Source of the DNA: JAHRVQ01 sp963976815 | GTDB taxonomy: Bacteria; Pseudomonadota; Gammaproteobacteria; Pseudomonadales; Azotimanducaceae | NCBI GenBank assembly: GCA_963976815.1 | Contig: CAXBLU010000001.1 | Location: 248,001-312,000, forward strand | Direction: 5' to 3' | Length of the DNA: 64,000 nt | Program-made: the position numbers and the translations under genes | Notes under the pieces: model-generated | What the model saw: only the letters and a program-made list of their open reading frames with translations | Databases searched by the model: none | Told to the model about the DNA's origin: nothing | Shown here: piece by piece, positions 59,900 through 64,000 of the stretch | Numbering within the stretch: the first letter of the stretch is position 1 | Layout of the letters: every line of letters begins with the position of its first letter

Positions 59900-60184
59900 C
59901 ACAAGAATTGGGGTCAGTGTAACGGGCCAGAGTATCCTGCCAATTATTGTCAGCATAAGTTGGCACTCTACTCCGAACCATTAGTATACTAGTCAGCATA
60001 CTTTGACACATTCGCAGCCACACGAATCCAACCGAACACCAAAGTATTAAGCTGCACAGACGACTAAAATATTCGTCATGATCAATACTGAATAAACCCT
60101 CCTCCCCATAGAAGAAACCGGTATTTCTCAGCTGCCCCAGGCTCGCTTATGATACTGTATATATATACAGGTCAGCGGTTTGAC

Positions 60185-61172
60185 ACTATGCTAGAGGAAG
60201 CTGGGGATGAACAGCGTCATGGCACCGGTGCCCATATGGAATATCTGGTCCAATCCTACCAACGCTGCAAACACTTAGATGCGGCCAACGATGCTTGTTC
60301 TGTTTCAAAACCAGAACCAGAACCAGAACCAGATAACACATTCACCTGCTACGACGATGAAGACGGCAGCGTGATCATTCGTGCAAAGCTGAGGGCTGAG
60401 GATGGCGCGCTGGTGAGAAAAGCCCTGGAAATTATGCTGGGTGATATTCGCAGGGAGTCAGAACTTAAAGTAGATTCTACAAATGTTTCCGCGGAAACAA
60501 ATTTGAGCTTAGCCGATTACGGCGATACCCGCGCAAATGCCCTGATCAGGGCTCGCCGATCACTACCTATCCCATCCACCCGATGATCAATCACCCGGCC
60601 AGGATGAACGCTACCAGGTATTTATGCATATCAGGGTCAATCCTGATACCGGCGCCGTGGAGGATCACCATTTTCTTGCGCCGGAGGTTGCCAAGCGGCT
60701 GGCCTGTGATGCTGGTTTAACCACCGTACCTTAAGGCAATGATGGTGAGCTGCTTAGCATTGGTCGAAAGTCGCGAACCATTCCTCGCGCTATTTGCCAT
60801 GGCCTGCGCATCCGCGACCGTGGCTGCTGCCAGTATCCCGGTTGTACCGCGCATAGTTTTACCAATGCTCACCATGTGAAGCACTGGGCGCACGGTGGCG
60901 CCACCCGACTCGATAACCTCGTGACCCTGTGCCGCTTCCACCACCGAGCACTACACAAAGGTGCATATCGCATACAACCGGCAGCTGCAGATAACGGTAA
61001 GACCTTTTGCCATCACTTTACGTTTATCAATCGCTTCAACAAGATCATTCCGCACAGCCCGCGACTTCCCGCCAACACCCTGCCATTGCCGGATGCTGCG
61101 CCTGCCAATTGTTTATGGTCCGGAGAGAGGATGGATTACCAGATGGCGATTGGATATGAAACTCCAATATGA
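60185..61172 (+). pseudogene. Decayed DUF222-type HNH endonuclease gene (13E12 repeat family)
   Basis: Homology starts around 60185 without the usual first 100 or more residues. Frame 1 reads GTGAHMEYLVQSYQRC and DEDGSVIIRAKLRAEDGALVRKAL and stops at 60586. The coding sense continues one frame over from about 60585 (DERYQVFMHIRVNPDTGAVED), meets an in-frame TAA at 60732-60734, then resumes with SRTIPRAICHGLRIRDRGCC and the HNH motif YPGCTAHSFTNAHHVKHW and DNLVTLCRFHHRALHKGAY. Thus 5' truncation, one frameshift and one nonsense codon. A CCAGAA hexamer repeat codes PEPEPE at about 60311-60334. The HNH part is intact but unlikely to be expressed as the original protein. Confidence 0.85.
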
Positions 61173-61334
61173 TTTTGCTGAGTATGATTCTGACAACTGA
61201 CATGGTATTTATAAGAGCGAAACCTACCCTCCAGAGAATCTTGAGATCGAATTAGGATGACAGGTAAAAAAATGAATAACCCTGATTCTTGTGCGAGAGA
61301 GGCACAGGCTTAACTTGGAATAGAGAAAACCAAT

Positions 61335-61898
61335 ATGATCATACGCAGATATGAAGCAACAGATGAACTCCAGTGGCTACAATGCAGAGTCCTGGCATTT
61401 CTAGAGACCGCCTATTTCGACGATGTTTACCAGAAAAAAGAGACCTATAGTGCACCCTCTATTGAATTGGTTGCGATCATCGATGACAGGGTGGTTGGGC
61501 TAATCGATATTGAACATCAAATCAACGATGATGAAGTTTCAGGCATGATCTGGCATGTAGCTGTACATCCTGAACATCGTCGTAAAGGTATCGCTCAAGC
61601 GCTCGTAAAAGAGGCTAAGACACTTGCAGAACCATTTCAGATTAAGAGATTTGAAGCCTGGACCCGTGATGATCAATTTGTAAACGATTGGTATCGGAGC
61701 CAGGGATTTAAGCAGATGTATTCTTACTATCATATTTTCCCTAGCTCTGACGAGATCCGAGACACGGGTATCCTGATTTCTCCCCATGATAAAGCTCATC
61801 CCGTCACGGGATACATCCATTATGTTGGTGACGACCAGACTTACCTGAGTCAATTTAGCAGGGTCCATCAATGCAGAAGGTACGATCTGTTGTTCTAG
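61335..61898 (+). CDS. GNAT family N-acetyltransferase
   Basis: 187 residues. GNAT motif A, IWHVAVHPEHRRKGIAQALVKEA, gives the acetyl-CoA pyrophosphate loop (R/Q-x-x-G-x-A), and motif B FVNDWYRSQGFKQMYSYY fits. N-terminal IIRRYEATDELQWLQCRVLAF is a typical substrate helix. Cytoplasmic; substrate unknown. The 160 bp before it hold no gene. Followed 46 nt later by another GNAT gene. Confidence 0.88.
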   Translation: MIIRRYEATDELQWLQCRVLAFLETAYFDDVYQKKETYSAPSIELVAIIDDRVVGLIDIEHQINDDEVSGMIWHVAVHPEHRRKGIAQALVKEAKTLAEPFQIKRFEAWTRDDQFVNDWYRSQGFKQMYSYYHIFPSSDEIRDTGILISPHDKAHPVTGYIHYVGDDQTYLSQFSRVHQCRRYDLLF

Positions 61899-61944
61899 GT
61901 TGGTTGTACGGTATAGACAGTGGTTGGTTCCAAGTAGTAAACGC

Positions 61945-62427
61945 ATGGATAAAATTGTGACGCAAGCTGAGAATATTAAATTGCTCAATCACCGTGATGG
62001 TGCTGTTGCGGAACAGATATATTCAATATTCCAAGCATCCTATAAAGTTGAAGCTGAACTTATCCAGGCTAAAGAATTTCCGCCGCTTCGCAGATCCGCC
62101 CAGGACGTTGCGCTCTCCCCTTCAAAGTTTTGGGGTCAATCCGATTCGAATGGTTTGATGGGCATAATTGAAGTTGAGCAAGAACTCGCATTACTTCAAA
62201 TATCGAGTCTGGCAATTGCCCCTCGTCTATTTCGAAAGGGCATAGGCGCTAACTTGGTCAACTACGTTTTATCGAACCTGGATTGGCAGACGGCACAGGT
62301 TCAAACAGCCACTGCTAATTTGCCGGCAATAGGCTTATATCAAAAGGCGGGGTTTACAGAACAGGAACGATGGCAAAGCCAAGAAGGCATTGAACTTATT
62401 TTGTTGAGTAAGTGTCATGACAGATAA
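61945..62427 (+). CDS. GNAT family N-acetyltransferase
   Basis: 160 residues from ATG 61945; the frame is open further upstream but overlaps the previous gene region without a start signal. GNAT core: LLQISSLAIAPRLFRKGIGANLVNYVL and ATANLPAIGLYQKAGFTEQERW. Substrate unknown. Second of two acetyltransferase genes in a row but of a different subgroup. Confidence 0.85.
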   Translation: MDKIVTQAENIKLLNHRDGAVAEQIYSIFQASYKVEAELIQAKEFPPLRRSAQDVALSPSKFWGQSDSNGLMGIIEVEQELALLQISSLAIAPRLFRKGIGANLVNYVLSNLDWQTAQVQTATANLPAIGLYQKAGFTEQERWQSQEGIELILLSKCHDR

Positions 62428-62445
62428 CAGGTCCCACTAAATAAC

Positions 62446-62976
62446 ATGAACGTTCTCTTCCTACATGGTCCCGCTGCGGCAGGAAAATATACAATCGGTA
62501 AAGCGCTGAGCGAAACGCTTCGGTGGCCGCTCTTCCACAATCATTTGGCCGTTGATACTGCCTTATCGCTATTCGATTTTGGTACAGCAGGGTTCTGCAA
62601 ACTCAGAGCGGAAATCTGGCGCGCTGCATTTAGAGAGGCGGCTAATGCTAAACGCTCGTTTATTTTTACCTTTCATCCAGAAGCAACTGTTGATCCAACT
62701 CTGATTGAAGAACTTGTTTCAATTGTTGACGCAGGTGGAGGAAGGATATTGTTCGTTGAACTGCAATGTTCAGCCGCAACAATCTTGTCACGTTTAGACA
62801 ACGACAGCAGACATCAATTTGGCAAACTAACCGATAAATCACTTTATGCCAAAGTTGAACGTGAAGGCGGCTTCGACTTCCCCGCTCTACCCACCCCCAT
62901 CGTTATTGTGGACACCGAGCAAGATGACGTTGATGCAGCGGTGTCGAAAATACAGGGAGCCGTGAAGCTGCTTTAG
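62446..62976 (+). CDS. P-loop kinase-like protein
   Basis: 176 residues. Walker A GPAAAGKYTIGKAL at residues 8-21, then PLFHNHLAVDTALSLFDFG, and a Walker-B-like RILFVELQC. The size and layout are those of shikimate/adenylate-kinase-like small-molecule kinases or chloramphenicol-phosphotransferase-like proteins; no substrate can be named. 18 nt after the second GNAT gene. Confidence 0.78.
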   Translation: MNVLFLHGPAAAGKYTIGKALSETLRWPLFHNHLAVDTALSLFDFGTAGFCKLRAEIWRAAFREAANAKRSFIFTFHPEATVDPTLIEELVSIVDAGGGRILFVELQCSAATILSRLDNDSRHQFGKLTDKSLYAKVEREGGFDFPALPTPIVIVDTEQDDVDAAVSKIQGAVKLL

Positions 62977-62986
62977 TCAATCTGAC

Positions 62987-64000
62987 TTATGTGCCGCAAA
63001 ACGTCCGCTGCACAATCTCATCCTCGTTAGGCGACTGCGCAAAAACTGAATCAACCAAGGCAGGATCAAACGGTGTGGCCAATGCATCTACCAACCGATG
63101 GAATGGTTCAAAGTCATTTGTTAAGGCCGCCTGTATGGCGGCTTCTATTTGGTGATTGCGGGGAATCACAACCGGGTTCTTCCGCTTCATAAGTTCAAGA
63201 TCGGGAGACGCCGCTAACCAATTTTCGAACCAGTCGTTCAGTTCAGCCGGGAGTTCACTTAGCGCTTTTGCTTCCAGACTGTTCGCCAGTTGAGTGAATG
63301 TTAGCGTGTAGTCGAGTTTCACTTCTGTCATTTCCGTTAACAGATCGCGGGCAAACCCATCGGTTTGATCATCAGCAACGCTAAACCCAACTTTCTCCGC
63401 CATACCCTGCCTGTGATGATCGTAGAATATACCCGGAAAGCGATCTAATTCGGCTTTGGCAATTTCCATTGCGGCATCTTCGTTATCGGCCAGCAACGGG
63501 ATCAGACACTGGGCAAAGTTCGCCAGGTTCCAATAGGCAATGTCCGGTTGGTTTTGATAGGCATATCGGCCGCCGGTATCAATTGAGCTAAATACCGTTT
63601 GGGGGTGATACACATCCATAAATGCACAGGGGCCATAATCAACGGTCTCACCGCAGACCAACATATTGTCGGTGTTCATGACGCCATGAATAAAGCCAAT
63701 TTGTTGCCAGTGGGAAACAAGGTGTGCTGTTTTTTTGATCATACCTGCCAATAGCGCTCGGTAACGATCCTGCGGTTCATCGCCTAAATCCAAATCGGCA
63801 TAGTGCCTAGCTAATACGTGATCGGCCAATAGCGTTAACGCTTCGGTGTCTCCCCGTGCGGCAAAAAACTGAAATGTCCCAATTCGAATATGACTGCTCG
63901 CGACCCGGGTAAGCACGGCACCGGGCATGACAGTTTCTCGATACACCTGTTCACCGGTAGTGACCGCAGCGAGACTTCGTGAGGTCGGTACTCCTAGCGC
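62987..64000 (-). CDS. selO: Protein adenylyltransferase SelO (YdiU family), C-terminal part
   Basis: The frame runs off the right edge; about 337 residues are visible. They include ALGVPTSRSLAAVTTGEQVYRE at the cut, GAVLTRVASSHIRIGTFQFFAARGD, the pseudokinase active-site segment IGFIHGVMNTDNMLVCGETVDYGPCAFMD (HGxxNxDN and DYG), and YANQNQPDIAYWNLA-type sequence. SelO attaches AMP to Ser, Thr or Tyr of target proteins in redox control. The C-terminus here ends VQRTFCGT, without the penultimate selenocysteine/CSS of E. coli SelO, but with one Cys near the end. Confidence 0.93.
   Translation of the reverse strand, partial: ALGVPTSRSLAAVTTGEQVYRETVMPGAVLTRVASSHIRIGTFQFFAARGDTEALTLLADHVLARHYADLDLGDEPQDRYRALLAGMIKKTAHLVSHWQQIGFIHGVMNTDNMLVCGETVDYGPCAFMDVYHPQTVFSSIDTGGRYAYQNQPDIAYWNLANFAQCLIPLLADNEDAAMEIAKAELDRFPGIFYDHHRQGMAEKVGFSVADDQTDGFARDLLTEMTEVKLDYTLTFTQLANSLEAKALSELPAELNDWFENWLAASPDLELMKRKNPVVIPRNHQIEAAIQAALTNDFEPFHRLVDALATPFDPALVDSVFAQSPNEDEIVQRTFCGT

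Larger units (their letters stand above)
57733..59900 (+). mobile_element. Integron-type gene cassette cluster without integrase (CALIN-like)
   Basis: Four small co-directional genes, AT-richer than their surroundings, with TAAC-type R'' boxes at or just after each stop codon (58262, 58702, 59282, 59894) and one more at 59360. Cassette 1 (57734-58336) begins GTTAGTG and ends in an attC whose R'' CACTAAC is its exact complement. Cassette 2 begins GTTATCT and its R'' is ATATAAC (6 of 7). The last begins GTTTTGTGCC and its R'' is GGCACATAAC (9 of 10). Self-complementary start and R'' is a hallmark of cassettes. Only the attC at 58262 is well preserved. No intI gene is in the window. Confidence 0.7.

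Overview
The window looks like the chromosome of a free-living, aerobic, probably marine gammaproteobacterium. The evidence is indirect: moderate GC content, dense short operons, a split pntAA/pntAB/pntB transhydrogenase, a TRAP transporter, many acyl-CoA and short-chain dehydrogenase genes, a CYP153-type alkane hydroxylase P450, c-di-GMP enzymes and an ECF41 sigma factor. No rRNA, tRNA, CRISPR array, prophage or integrase was seen, so the taxonomic call is an inference. Both ends are cut inside genes: a histone-deacetylase-like hydrolase at the left edge and selO at the right edge.

Layout. 0-6.3 kb: HDAC-like fragment, GAF/HD-GYP protein, metallo-beta-lactamase-fold hydrolase, GIN-domain protein and an acyl-CoA dehydrogenase pair. 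6.4-9.9 kb: a rifampicin-phosphotransferase-like PEP-synthase relative with an overlapping small membrane protein, and a second small membrane protein. 9.9-12.5 kb: a DUF1538 membrane protein co-transcribed with two PII-like regulators. 12.6-19.2 kb: glutathione S-transferase, a heterodimeric ABC exporter with asymmetric ATP sites, rhodanese and gamma-glutamyltransferase. 19.2-26.1 kb: a GGDEF enzyme whose GAF domain closely resembles that of the HD-GYP protein, then a TatT-type TRAP transporter operon ending in a response regulator with TPR-like repeats. 26.3-33.1 kb: PlsC, DUF2726 protein, short-chain dehydrogenase, enoyl-CoA hydratase, ExbD, a REP-associated transposase and a two-gene MaoC dehydratase. 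33.1-39.1 kb: DUF255 thioredoxin-like protein, DsbD and an acyl-CoA carboxyltransferase. 39.2-44.2 kb: short-chain dehydrogenase, transhydrogenase operon and a response regulator. 44.3-50.7 kb: CYP153 with a DsbA-fold isomerase, amidohydrolase, lipoproteins and a DUF885 protein.

The most interesting part is 50.7-59.9 kb. An ECF41 sigma factor carries the diagnostic WLPEP, DGGGK and NPDKL motifs and has a near-consensus ECF41 promoter in front of it (TGTCACT, 16 nt, CGTC). It is divergent from a co-directional five-gene run: GMC oxidoreductase, D-aminoacylase, NAD-dependent epimerase, a ferritin-like protein with an E/ExxH/E/ExxH diiron signature, and a four-helix membrane protein that aligns with styrene oxide isomerase (StyC). 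A putative diiron enzyme next to a StyC-like epoxide isomerase suggests an undescribed oxidation-plus-rearrangement module.

Directly after it lies an AT-richer cluster of small co-directional genes with integron-cassette architecture: one convincing attC, further attC remnants, and cassette starts complementary to their own R'' boxes. No integrase is nearby. From about 60 kb the sequence returns to chromosomal type: a decayed HNH endonuclease gene, two GNAT acetyltransferases, a P-loop protein and selO.

A theme across the window is short tandem duplication (11-21 bp units, often 12) in gene leaders and a few coding sequences. The largest arrays precede the TRAP operon and the ECF41 gene.
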